Positions 25,401 to 36,852 of a DNA stretch of 64,000 nt are shown here, piece after piece. The first letter of the stretch is position 1, and the number at the start of each line of letters is the position of its first letter. Position numbers and translations under genes: made by a program. The notes beneath the pieces were generated by a model. The model saw nothing but the letters and a program-made list of their open reading frames with translations, was not told the origin of the DNA and ran no database searches. Origin of the DNA: Triplophysa rosa (Eukaryota > Chordata > Actinopteri > Cypriniformes > Nemacheilidae); assembly GCF_024868665.1 (NCBI RefSeq), contig NC_079906.1:8600817-8664816 (forward strand), read 5' to 3'.

Positions 25401-27837
25401 TTTTAAGGGACAGATCACCCTCGTGTCATTCCAGACCCATATGGTTTTCTTTTTTGTGGAACACAAAGACAATTGAACAGAATGTTGATGTTGCTCATAC
25501 AATCATAGTAAATTGTGACCGAGGTATTAGAAGAGCAGTGGTGGGTTTTTGGCGGCACCTAGCGGTGAGGTTGTGAATTGCAACCAACGGCTCACTCCAC
25601 CCCTCCCCCTTCCCTTTTGAAGCACTACAGCGGCTTACACAGGATAAAGATGTAGATAAAGAAATAAAGAAATGTCACGTTTCTTTGTCGAAGGAGATAA
25701 CATATTTACGGAACATGCTCTGTAGAGCAGTTTGTCCGTTTAGGGCTACTGTAGAAACAACATGGTGAATTCCATGTAAGGGGACCCGCGGTGTATGTAG
25801 ATAAAAATAGCTCATTCTAAGGTAATAAAAACATAACACTTCATTATGTAAAGTCTTTATACACCTCTGAAGACATAGTTAATAGCCGGGTTTCCATCCA
25901 AAGTTGCGAATTTAGTTAATGCGCAAAATTGGAATATCGCATAAAACATTTGCGAATAAGCACCGTTTCCATCCAACTAGTCAACCGTCACTTCCTAATA
26001 AACTGCCACTAAATATCAGTAAGAAAAGTAAGAGAAGTCACTGAATATAATAATTTTCATAATTCTTGCACAAGCAGACGATTACAAAACACATTAAATG
26101 TGTTGCTTTTGTGGATGCCTGCTGTTTGGGAAACACAGTCGTGATGGTTCTAGAGGCAATTACAGAAACACTTTGACGACTTTGCTCAGGCATTTTATAA
26201 TGACCATAACATCATTTCTCATGCTGTGTAACAAGATCAGTACTCTGGTTAGTCAGGTTACGCCGTCTCTTAGTGCAGTTACGCTACTTTTTGGAGGAAT
26301 TTATTCGGCAAATGCGTTTCCATCTCACATTATTTGCATTAACCCTTTTTTGAGGGTGAGCGTAAAAACTTTTTTGCGAATTAAGGGTTTTTAATTTGAA
26401 ATTTGCCGTTTCCATCGCTCGTTTCTGATGCGAAACTTCAAAATGCGAATAAAACCAGAGTGATGGAAACCCGCTTATAGATCATCCTAAATATTACACA
26501 CAGCACCTTTAAAGTCACCATGCAATCAAACATGCAAGCTTTCCTGTGGCTCAGTGGTTGGAGCACGGCACTAGCAATGCCAAGGTCATGGGTTCGATCC
26601 CAGGGGATTGCATATAGTCAGAAACAAAATGTATATTACAATAAAGCAATAAGCCCCAAGAAGCAGTGGGTTACAGTGCATTTTATAATAACAGCTAAGG
26701 GCGTTGTGGCACGAAGCGGAGTGGAATAAATGGTTATTCCATATGCTTAGCAAGGTTTCATAAAATAAAGTTAATAAAATGATATTTAGGCTATGTGGTG
26801 CGGTCAGCCGTTATATATTGAGGTATTTTATAACGGCTTAGAACTCCGCTCAGCCAATCAGAATCAAGGACCAGAACTGACCGTTTTATAATGCAATGTA
26901 ATTCGCTTTGGATAAAAGCATCTGCCAAATGCGTAAATGTAAATAGGAACATTCCAAGTGTTTTACACAGTGTTGCAGTGATTATTATAAATGGTTTATC
27001 CGTGCACACTGCACACCATTTTTTTTTTAATTCATTCATTTTTAGCCCTCCCCTGCAGGCCGAACTTACAACAAACCAATCAAAAAGGAAAGGGCAAAAT
27101 AAATCCCCGCCCTACATTTTTTCTAATTTCAGAAGCCGTTTCACTCGGATACACATCACGATATGGAAAAGAAGTCAATCGCAACTTCCGTTTCATGGTG
27201 ACTTTAAGTTCCAAAAAAGTTCACATTGCCCTTACAAAGGATGACAGAATCATAATAACAACCCGTTTGCCATTTGTTGGCATTGGGTCGATTTTGCTGT
27301 GAAATGCTCAAGCAGTCATGATTTTGCAACAAACTCTCACCTATTCTGATTTTATCACAAAAAGTGATAAGGGAAACATCCTGCTGACTCTATAGAAAAA
27401 CGTGTGTGAATGCATCTGCTTTGGTAAAAAAAGGAAAATAAGTGCTCATAAAAAAGTGCTCTGTCTGTTTTTTAAGAAACAAAAAGATATGTTTATTAAT
27501 AATAATCATTTGTGTGGATAAAGCTGAACTATAATAGCAAACAAAAGATGAAATGTCATTTTTAAAGCTTGACAGCCTGTGGTCATTCTTCACTGTCTGT
27601 ATATGGAAAACAAGAGTGTAAACAATCAGCCTCGCGTCTTTTGAAAATGATTTGGGTTTGGAACAACATGAGAGTAAATAAATGGCTAAACTAAGTTTTT
27701 CATAAATATTTTTTACATGATCAGCAAATTTCATTACTCTTCCTGTTTTCCTCCCTCAGGATGGCGTGATGGTTCTCAGTGCTACACACCGCTACAAAAA
27801 GAAATACGTGACCACACTGCTTTACAAGCCTATATGA
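22438..27837 (+). CDS. prkab1: AMP-activated protein kinase beta-1 subunit
   Basis: Seven coding exons (22438-22581, 23333-23484, 24434-24527, 24626-24740, 24840-24970, 25273-25341, 27760-27837) give 260 residues; human is 270. AMPK beta is the scaffold joining the alpha kinase and gamma nucleotide-sensing subunits. MGNTSS at the N-terminus is the N-myristoylation signal. The CBM48 glycogen-binding module runs from TVFRWNGPGKEIFLSGSFNN, with tryptophans in NNW (W90) and DGHW. The serine of KRSHNN matches the known autophosphorylation site. The C-terminal domain that binds alpha and gamma is complete (PPILPPHLLQVLLNKDTG, then HRYKKKYVTTLLYKPI). The linker between exons 1 and 2 is a few residues shorter than in human. 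Only the paralogue/ohnologue letter is uncertain. Confidence 0.96.
22728..23012. mobile_element. MITE of the 'ctcatgtcattccaaac' family, copy 1
   Basis: Starts ggatagttcactcaaa and ends ttttactatcccatt, so the termini are complementary. It includes the typical interior (ttccaaccctg, ggaacacaaaagaagatatt, cccattgacttctattgta). Related copies lie at 31125-31436 and about 51414-51835, with fragments near 25390-25480 and 47540-47675. Located in prkab1 intron 1. Confidence 0.7.
25881..26480. mobile_element. MITE with 'GGGTTTCCATC' ends
   Basis: The left end agccgggtttccatcc and right end gatggaaacccgctta are inverted repeats. Repeated ttgcgaat/attcgca motifs occur inside. Noncoding, about 600 bp, in prkab1 intron 6. 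The ends resemble hAT-type MITEs. Confidence 0.7.
26538..26945 (+). repeat. tRNA-derived SINE split by a MITE
   Basis: The head has Pol III promoter boxes: A-box-like ggctcagtggttggagcac and B-box ggttcgatccc. The tail (ttcgctttggataaaagcat ... gcgtaaatgtaaat) is about 260 bp further on than expected. The intervening 26650-26890 has inverted-repeat features (ataacggcttagaactccg against gaagcggagtggaat), so a MITE appears to have inserted into the SINE. Confidence 0.65.
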
Positions 27838-30375
27838 ACACAATCCACCTGTCCTTAACACTCTTACAGTATATTCTCAACATTTCCAGTCAAAGAAAGG
27901 GACCAAGCACAAAAAAAAAACAATCATATGTCCGAGTGAGTTTATGTTTGTGTATTTTTTGAGTGTCAGACCTATTGCTGGTGGAACTGTTAGTGTGGAA
28001 TAGTTGGTGTAAATGTTTTAAGACATTTTGCTGTTTTATTGATAAAAAATTGTGGCAACACTTTGCTTACACAATTATTGTAACACATTTGCCAAATGTA
28101 AAAATATTATTTTTGACTTCTTACCAGCATCAGGAGTAAATAAGTGTTAAAATTGTGTACCGTTTTCCTTGGCTGTTTAATAAGAAATGTCCTGTCATGT
28201 TAATCTTTAAGCAAATAAAATAATAATAAAATAAAAATACGTGAATGAATGGACCATTGTGCTAATAAAGTCATTTATCTATGAGAAACTAGTCATTCGT
28301 TTTCATTTATTATTCAGTTACATTTATTTACACCACTAGTGAAAATGCTTTTCTTTTGCTTTATTCAACACTACAGACATTGCAAATCTGTCTGTGCAAT
28401 AGTAGCACAACACAAGCAAAACTTGATGCATTTTTGTTGCAAAACAAGTAGCAAGATTGCTTACGCATCAGTTTTAGTGACATAGCTGCTATTGGGGACA
28501 CTAGTGCATTGTCCTATTCACTGTCTTCAAATGTCCATTTAAGTGGAAAATAAAAGTAGAATAGTTAAAAGTGTGTAAAATCTCATGCCCTAACTGATGA
28601 TATCATAATTCATGCATGAAAGAGTTAAAGGGGTCATATGGCGGAAGTACGTGTTTTTCTGTGTCTTTGGTGTGTTATAAGTTGCCCATGCATGTATTAG
28701 ACACGTAAAATTGCACAAATGAAAGTGTGGGAACAAAAGATGCATTCTATCTAAAAGCGAATGCTCAACCAGACATGCCTGAAAAGCCTCGTGTAACCAC
28801 ACCACGGCGAATCTACGTAACTTCGTAACATGATTTGACTAAGACCGCCCAAATCTACACGTAGTTAAGGTGGGCGTAATTGTAAATCTCATTGTATCGT
28901 CTGTCAGTACAATTGCTTTGGAACCTGAACCTGTCAGTACAATTGCTTTGGAACACCTCGCTTTTCAGAGCGATGAGCTTTGTAAAAAATCAGCGTGTTT
29001 CAGAGCGGCGGGGCAAAGAGGAGATACAAACATGCACGGTATGCAGAAAATACAGCATTTTTAAACCTTCAATCGTTTATACACATTGCGTTACATCTAA
29101 AACAAAGAATAATATTAGCCGTGCAATATGACACCTTTAAGATTCACTTTAACCCGCACCTCAACAGCATCTATACTTGATAAATGTTTTTCCAGGACTG
29201 GACATGTCTCTTCACACGGCACATACACAAAATTTCCATTTGAAAAAAAAATCTGCACATTATATAAGGTTTAGGGCTGCCAATACCATCTAGCCAGATA
29301 AAATTATGACTTTAAGTCCCTGTTGGCAAGTAATTTAGCTGTGAATCAAACAAACGTGCATATGGTAATGACAAATTACATTAAATAGCTTTTCATTCAC
29401 CCATTATTTAGCATTGACACACACGTTCATGAGCTGATACAGTTTACAATGTGCTTCCCAACCTCTTTAAGATACTATGACCCGACTTTATTTTATGCAA
29501 CACACCAGTTGCCAGACTGGTTGGTTATCAAAACATACCTAACATAAATGCAGAGATGTATAAAAGTCATCTGTCTACTGTACTTTGTCAACCCCGTCAA
29601 TTTGACTACATCAGAAGCCTTCCTCAGCCACTGCTTAAATCAAAGAGGACCTGAAATTTTGTGGATTAAGGTACAGTACTGAAATATCGATCAGATTATA
29701 CTTTAACTGTATAACAGTATAAATTCATACTTACTATCTTAATATTGATGTGGCATCAACTGTGGTTAAAGTAGCCATATAAGATTTGCAAATTATTTTT
29801 TAAGTTAAGCCACTAAAAAGCTACAATAAGATTTGTGTGATTTTACAATGGTAAATTAAAAATTAGCACCCTGCTCTTATAACGGCTGCATTCACTATAG
29901 ACTTAATGTTCAAAAACATTGTCAATACCTAGAAATAATACATTTTGACTTAATATTTGAAGTCATTTACTATTCAATACACTGAATGAGAATATACTGA
30001 AAGAGAATTTAAATCTGTGCTTTGTATTATTTGATTTAACCTTTTAGTCATTTGTTTGTGTTTATTTATTTAAAGTTTCAGTGTTACTTTGCCTCTAAAG
30101 AAAGGTGTGCTTTTGTTTATACTAAGAAACTCATACCCTGCCACACCCATTAGTTTCAAAAAACTCTTCACAACATTGTCCAGCATGCCATATGTATTGA
30201 CTCATAATCTTCACAGACGAGTGTGTTATGTAATGTGGAGAATTAAAATAATGTCAAATATTTGTGTAAAAACACAAGCAATTGCGACTCACAGCGATGA
30301 AAAACAACGTTAAAATTGAAACAACACAAAGACCCAAAGCAAACAGTGGACATCATTTTTTCTATCCCACAGTTT
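27838..30375. other. prkab1 3' UTR and intergenic spacer
   Basis: Polyadenylation-like signals (aataaa) cluster near 28215-28240. The MITE at 28623-29141 fills part of the spacer. No further gene recognised; the rest is AT-rich unique-looking DNA. Confidence 0.45.
28623..29141. mobile_element. MITE with 'TTAAAGGGGTCATAT' ends
   Basis: The left end is ttaaaggggtcatatgg and the right end caatatgacacctttaa, inverted repeats. An internal direct duplication of gtcagtacaattgctttgga occurs at about 28905 and 28935. Confidence 0.65.
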
Positions 30376-31752
30376 ATGGATGTCTATCTGACAGTTCTGA
30401 TCCTCAGTGCGACTCTACCGCTCTGTAAGTATTCTTAAAATGTAAAAAAAAAAAAACATTTTATGTTCCTTGGACAGGATTACTGCCAAATACAAAATGA
30501 AGATGTGTTATTTGTCTCCTGTTTTAATTGATCATTTCATTACATTCTGACATTATTTGCTGGGAAATCAACTTTTTGCTGTCGCTTCATAACATACAGT
30601 TATTAAAGATACGTAAATAATTACATATATGTTGTTATATTTTCCGTAGCACATTTGAACAATGAAAAACAGTTGCTCCAGTTCAGGGAAATGATCAAAT
30701 GCACACTACCTAACAGCTCACCGCTCCAGGATTTTGGAGACTATGGCTGCTTCTGCGGTTTGGGTGGCCAAGGGACACCTGTTGACCAGCTAGACCAGTA
30801 AGTTTATGCTGGGACACACCTTTAGACAGTTTTCTTTTAAAATGTTTATTTATCTGCTCATGTCTTTCTGTAATTGTTTTATAGATGTTGTTTTACTCAT
30901 GATCATTGCTATGGAAATGCTTCAAATTATGACTCCTGCGACTCATTTCTGGACAACCCTTACACAAACATATATGACTTTAAGTGCAATAAAAATACCA
31001 AAACAATCACGTGTCTGGGTGAGTGACAATTAACCCTAAGATGACCTACTCATGACTGGATAGAGATAAGTGACATTAATTGAGAAAATAATAATAATAA
31101 TAGTAATAGTATATGATAAACATTTTAGAGGACAGTTCGCTCACAAATGAAAATGATTTGATCAATTACGCACCCTCGTGTCATTCCAAACCTGTATGAC
31201 TTTCTGTCATTTGCAGAACACACAAAAAAGATATATTGAAGAATTTTTAACCAAACAACAGTGTCCCCCATTGACTTCCAATGTACGGAGACAACCACTG
31301 AGACATTTCTCAATATATCTTCTTTTGTGTTCCACAGAAGAAATAGTCCTTTTCAGGTTTTAAACCATGTGGGGGGCGGGGGGGGGATAAATGTTGACAG
31401 AATTTTATTTTTTTGGTTAACTATCCCTTTAACAACCTGTAACAGACATGTAATTGACAGTGTGGCATATACATGACTGCAGAAACTTCCACTACTGTGC
31501 AGACATAGTGTACTTATTTTACATGCATTGTAAACTCTCTTGTTCTCTCTTTCAGCCAGTAATAATGCATGCGAAATGTTCATCTGTCAGTGTGACAAGA
31601 CTGCAGCGGAGTGCTTTGCTCAGGCTCCATATAACACCTCCAACAATCAACTCTCTAACAGTCTGTGCAGCTCAGCGTCCAGAGAAAATCTCAGCTTTAT
31701 TAACATTCTCACTATACTCACACTGCTATACAGCAAAATACAAAGTCACTGA
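30376..31752 (+). CDS. pla2g1b: Secreted phospholipase A2, group IB-like, copy 1
   Basis: Four exons (30376-30424, 30650-30797, 30885-31018, 31556-31752) give 175 residues. The enzyme hydrolyses the sn-2 ester of phospholipids with calcium. The signal peptide is [17 protein letters not shown]. The calcium loop is [13 protein letters not shown], the catalytic His-Asp pair is in [10 protein letters not shown], and [12 protein letters not shown] follows. Exon phases equal those of copy 2. After the last conserved cysteine region this copy has an extra tail ([20 protein letters not shown]...) that is hydrophobic and absent from copy 2. The pla2-type exon layout and the 12q24 neighbourhood support group IB. 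The tail could be a membrane or GPI-type signal, or simply extension. Confidence 0.88.
31125..31436. mobile_element. MITE of the 'ctcatgtcattccaaac' family, copy 2
   Basis: Begins aggacagttcgctcac and ends ttggttaactatccctttaa, with the same interior as the copy at 22728. Contains a G-rich run near 31370-31387. Sits in the last intron of the first pla2g1b-like gene. Confidence 0.7.
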
Positions 31753-32077
31753 AATAAAAAATGTATTTAAAAACCTCCAGATAGATCGAGAAAGCTGTTA
31801 CTCAAACTTACATAACATACAGTAACCTTGTCTTGTCTTTATTCAAGAATTCTTGTAGCAGCTGTGCAAATGGCAAACACATGCTGATGTTCCCAAGTTT
31901 CTCTCTGCCACAGATACATGTGTGCTTTTTGTGTGCGAGTGCACGTGCACGTGTACATATCTTGTGTGTGTAATAATAACCCAAATTGGTTTATCACTGT
32001 GACCCGCCCATCAAGGTTATATTATCCTATAAATATTTAGCTGCAAACACCTGTCACTCTAGTCTTGGAAGTCTACC

Positions 32078-33692
32078 ATGAAAGCCTTTTTGCCTCTTTT
32101 AGTGCTGAGTGCCTGTCTGCCCGCCTGTGAGTATACCGTAAATATGTTTTACCATCTAACTCCTGGAAACAGACAAATGATATTAATTTATTATGTTGTA
32201 TAATGTACCAATGCATATTTAAGGTATAGACACATGTGTTTCATTAAATCTGAATGAATGAATTAAAAAACAGGACTAGTGTTGACTTAAAGGCGGGGTG
32301 TCCGATTTCCGAATTACGCTTGTTTAGACAAAGTCGGGCCGAGTACCAAAACAACCTTGTAGCCAATCAGCAGTAAGGTGCACAGTGCACAGGACGGACA
32401 TTAGCCGAGCGCTGACCAAAGCGAAAGATGGGTGTAGGGGTGTGTCTGTTTTGGTGATTGAACATCAACAACGGCTAAGAGAAATCGGACACCCCGCCTT
32501 TAATGTTTCTCAATGGTCACGCTAACCATATAAAAGACCTACTGCTTTTTGTTGGATAAATGACAGATATAGGACAGTGGTACTTGAAAAACCTTAAAAA
32601 TATATACATCTGAAATTATTGACTAAGAAGTGTGGTAATATATTTTGTTTTAGCATCTGTCCAACAGTTTTATTTGTGCTGTTTCTCAATTTTCATACTG
32701 CTATAATTTAGAGTCATTTTAAAAAGCCTTCTACCTATTCCTGACATATGTACATTATTGTCCATTATAAAGAGTGATTCAATTGAATAGTGTTTAGGTC
32801 TGGGCATTTTCTTGGTTACATGAAAACACTACACTGTGAAATGTTTTGTCAATGACCCTAACATGATATTAAATAATTGGTTATTTAATGCAACCAATGA
32901 AAATCATAGGCTTGCACAAACAAGTATTTTAGGTGACAATACAAACACCACTGTGTGAACCATCTGCTGTTTACCATTAAAATCATTATAAAATTCTGTT
33001 ATGTACAGGTTTGGAGCTTATTAGCCTATTGTTTTTTTTTCTGTTGGTTCCCATTCGCAAGATGACATCCCACCAACAGAGCCCAACACATAACAAGTAG
33101 AGACCATTATAGTTTCCATTCCCATTATAACCATTCTGTTATGGTTTTTGTTGGATTGTATCAGAAAAATATTTGAAGTACATGATTTAAAAACTCTGAC
33201 GATGGGATGACAAAACGTTTTAAGCAACTATACCTGAGCTGTATGTAGGCCTATGTCTGGCTAATGACCCCACCCTGACCTGTAAGCGTGAATAACCAAT
33301 TAAACAGTGATTCAACATTAAATCAATTATCTTTGCTGTGTGGGTAGCCTGGTTGAGAGTAACCTGCATATCAAGGAAATTGACAAATAAATGAATTACC
33401 TCATGTTGTGTTTGTGAAATGTACCACATGGACCTGACCGCCACCCTGTGGCCGTTCCACTGCTTTGGCCTTGATAGATCAATGACACGCCCACTTTCAA
33501 TAGGCTATCCACACACCCACTTTAGTTTTTTAATCGTTTGCTTAACCTGAAAAATATGTTGACAGAAAATAAAATTTGATTTAAATGAGAAGTAAAATAA
33601 AATCTGTAAAAAAGAAGAAAATTGACTTCAGACTTAAATAATAATGCTCTTTCATGTTTGTATTTCATATTTGAATTACTTGTTTTCGATGC

Positions 33693-33725
<33 letters not shown>

Positions 33726-34847
33726 ATAAATTGCCTCTATATGCATGCAAGGGCACTTTAATAAAATGTAAAATTTACCATAGCTTAATAAACTTAAATA
33801 AATACAGTATATCGTGTGTGCATTTGTATAAATGACTAGCTATTTTATTGTTTACAAAACTTTGTTAATATTATTAGATCTAATCAATTGTACATTATTA
33901 TCAAGCACTGCTAAACTGTTATTGTTCAACAGTTCTGGCGAGCATAGACTACCGTGCGCTGTGGCAGTTCAGGAATATGATCGTCTGTGTCAACCCTAAC
34001 AGCTGGCCTTTACTGGACTATGCTGACTATGGATGCTACTGCGGCAAGGGAGGCTCGGGCACACCGGTGGATGAATTGGACAGGTTAGGTTTAAAGGTCA
34101 GATTATACTGGAATCAGTGTACAGTAGATACACATGTAGTACGTCACCACTTCTGTCTGGTTGTTCTTAGAAAAACTGACGATAAAATAATGATCTTCTG
34201 AATGGTCCATACTTTGAAAACTGCATTTTAAACATTACCTTTAAGAAAATATACTGGCAAAAGTTTAGATTTTGGTCTTAAGTGTACATTCTTGATACAA
34301 TGAACATTGTTTAGCACAACAGGTCAAATGCATTGTCTATATTTGTAGGTGCTGTCAGGTGCATGATGCGTGCTATAGTGATTCATGGCAACAAGACGAC
34401 TGCTTTGGTGTTTTAGACAACCCCTACACTGAACATTATTCCTACTCATGTGATAAGGCAGCAAAAAAGGTCACCTGCAATGGTAAGGCGCTATACTCAC
34501 AAAATAGATTGTGTCCATAAAGCTCATTTACAATCTTTTTAGTTTTTTAAGATTTTTAATGAGAATTTGGTACAAAATATGACTTGAAACAAGTTTAATC
34601 ATGACACAGGGGTTATTGAAGGCAGATGCTGAACCTTCTTGATAGGAGGGCTAACTAAATCTGAATTGCATTTTCTCATAAAAATAATCGTGACCAAGCT
34701 GGACTTTTGTTTTTGTTGCTTGCAGCTGACAAGAATCGCCCCTGTGAGATGTTTATCTGTGAATGTGACAGAAAAGCAGCCGAATGCTTTGCACAAGCTG
34801 GTTACATCCCAGAGCACGAGCATTATCCCAGTGAAAACTGCAAATGA
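32078..34847 (+). CDS. pla2g1b: Secreted phospholipase A2, group IB-like, copy 2
   Basis: Four exons (32078-32126, 33933-34083, 34349-34482, 34726-34847) give 151 residues, the normal length for group IB. The signal peptide is [16 protein letters not shown]. The mature start region [13 protein letters not shown] resembles pancreatic PLA2. The calcium loop is [13 protein letters not shown] and the catalytic site is [10 protein letters not shown]. The pancreatic-loop region is followed by [12 protein letters not shown], then [12 protein letters not shown] and a terminal cysteine in SENCK. All catalytic residues I can check are present. Intron phases match copy 1, so the two arose by tandem duplication. 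This copy is the more typical group IB gene. Confidence 0.92.
32289..32503. mobile_element. MITE with near-perfect 20-bp ends
   Basis: The left end aaaggcggggtgtccgattt and right end gaaatcggacaccccgcctt are inverted repeats. About 215 bp, noncoding, in intron 1 of the second pla2g1b-like gene. Confidence 0.8.
33697..33725. repeat. TA dinucleotide microsatellite
   Basis: An uninterrupted at/ta run in intron 1 of the second pla2g1b-like gene. Confidence 0.9.
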
Positions 34848-35165
34848 TCTGGCAATCCAGACAGGTGTTAAGATTGCTCTTATGGGCAAAGACACTGTCA
34901 TTATGTGTCATTAAAGAGAAAAATGTTATCTCATCTAACAGCTTTATTCTTTTTCATGAATAACAGATACTGTATGTGTTGTGTATTCATACCATTGTAC
35001 ATGTCTGGTGGGTGTACGCTACGTTTGCAGGTTAGGTTCAATTACATGAGATTGATGATACAGAACATACTCATTTATAATATTTAAAAACAACAAATTA
35101 GTTGTAATCCTGACCAACATCCATTTATTGTTATCCAATTATTGTTATCTGTGTGATATTGTTTG

Positions 35166-35772
35166 TCATTGGCTCTTGGGTTTGCCCTCACAGATGTAAG
35201 GGCAAGCAAGCGTGCAGTCCGCATCATTCCAAAGCCTCCGTTTGTCCGCACGGATCCGTGCGTGAAGCTGTCCACAATCCTCACCGTTCACACGGACGTC
35301 CCAGTTATCAGGCTGACCCTCGTCCCAGTAGCTGAAAGACAGTTTAATGGATACATTGCATTTGCATACATTGCACATAAGTGCATTTGTAGGTTTTGTT
35401 CCCATTAAACTGTCTATATTCTTACTGTTTGGTAGCTTTAAAATCCGTTCCATCTACCCAGGACCACTGCCCCTGCTCTTTCTCAACAAGCCCTATCCAG
35501 TAGCTGACCTGCAGCTTTACTATTGAAGAAAGGAAGTCCTGGTTTAAAAACACAGACAGTCACATTTAACCTCACATAAAACTCCCGAAATTAGGATGCT
35601 TGATTGTATGCTTTTGTCTTACAAGCTCTTCCAAGTTATTAACCACCACTAAGTGTGCATTTTTCCGGATACAGTTGTTCTCAGCACTTTGCCAGCTCTG
35701 CATGATGGTTGACTGAAAGTAGCAGGAGTCTTTAAAGAACACCCAGTTTTCCTCACAGGGACCTGTAAAAAC

Positions 35773-35842
<70 letters not shown>

Positions 35843-36852
35843 CAAATCAATAATAAAAATAAAATAAAATAAAAAAATATTCATTGAAAGTCTGAAGGCA
35901 CACTAAAAGGTAAATGGAAGAAATATTTAATCAATAGTTCACCGATCAACAGTCATGTGATAACAGAAATGCATGCCGGTGTGAGTGCTGTCAAAATGTA
36001 AAAGTGGGCTATACCTTAAGAAATAATCTGAAATTTGTATAAATAAATATGTCGATTAGGTTCTTCGTTCACATTTTCAATTTGCAATGTTTTCTTTTTC
36101 AAATAAAAAAATTAATTAAATGCATCTGGTCTCAAACTTTTTAACTGCTCTTTATGTCATGGGGACTCTTACCTTGTACTATAAGCTCAGGGGATATAAG
36201 TGGAATTTCTGGGAGAGACAGAGAGGGAGAGCGATAGAGATTTACAAAAATAAACATAAAAATAAAGGAAGACGAGAGACAGAAAAACTGTCACCAGTTA
36301 CCAAACTGCAGAGGATTTGAGGCTTCTTTAATAGAGGAATCAATGGTCTTGAGAGAAAGCGTAACATCAGCTACCTCTTGACTGACCTGAGACACTGACA
36401 AGGAATCTCATTTTACAGAGCAAACATTAACATTAAATAAACAAAACAAATGTTATTTCATCTGACTAATAACACTTTAAGGAAAAATACTGACAACGTA
36501 CGTTTAATTCCTACAGCCACTGTCAGTATGAGCATATAAAGGGCGAGAACACCACAGATAATGTACATCTTTCTGTTTTGTCTGCCTGAAAGAAAAATGT
36601 TTGACAATACAAATTTAAAACAAACACGCTAAAACACTTGAAAATTCCTTTTCAGTTTATATAAATATTAGTTAATTATTCAAATGTATTATTCAAATAG
36701 ATATTAATGTTAATTCTCGACAATTATAATGGATACAAAAATAAAATAAATGTTTTTTTTGCTAGCTCACCGAGTTCAGGTAAAAATTTCGGAGCAGTGT
36801 GGTTAATCTCAGCCTCAGATGAGCTGAACCGGTCATATGCTATAGATTCCAT
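35166..36852 (-). CDS. C-type lectin-like type II receptor, QPD type
   Basis: Six exons on the minus strand (36771-36852, 36502-36585, 36302-36394, 35623-35762, 35426-35538, 35166-35331) give 225 residues. A short cytosolic N-terminus (MESIAYDRFSSSEAEINHTA) precedes a single membrane helix (MYIICGVLALYMLILTVAVG) and a short stalk. The C-type lectin domain begins GPCEENWVFFKDSCYF, has VSYWIGL and WVDGT, then the ligand-site motif DEGQPDNW and WNDADC, and ends ACPYICE. QPD with WND is the galactose-type calcium site of asialoglycoprotein receptors; EPN would be mannose type. An alternating CA tract lies just upstream of the first lectin exon. Family closest to CD209/ASGR-like fish CLECs; the precise orthologue is not known. 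Confidence 0.85.
35780..35842. repeat. CA microsatellite
   Basis: About 30 repeats of ac/ca between the stalk and first lectin-domain exon of the lectin gene. Open frames reading through it as alternating Val-Cys are artefacts. Confidence 0.95.

Noticed and set aside
35572..35840. Open frames starting with alternating Cys-Val
   Set aside because: The N-terminal part is the CA repeat in an intron; only the GPCEENW... part is a true lectin exon, starting at the splice acceptor.
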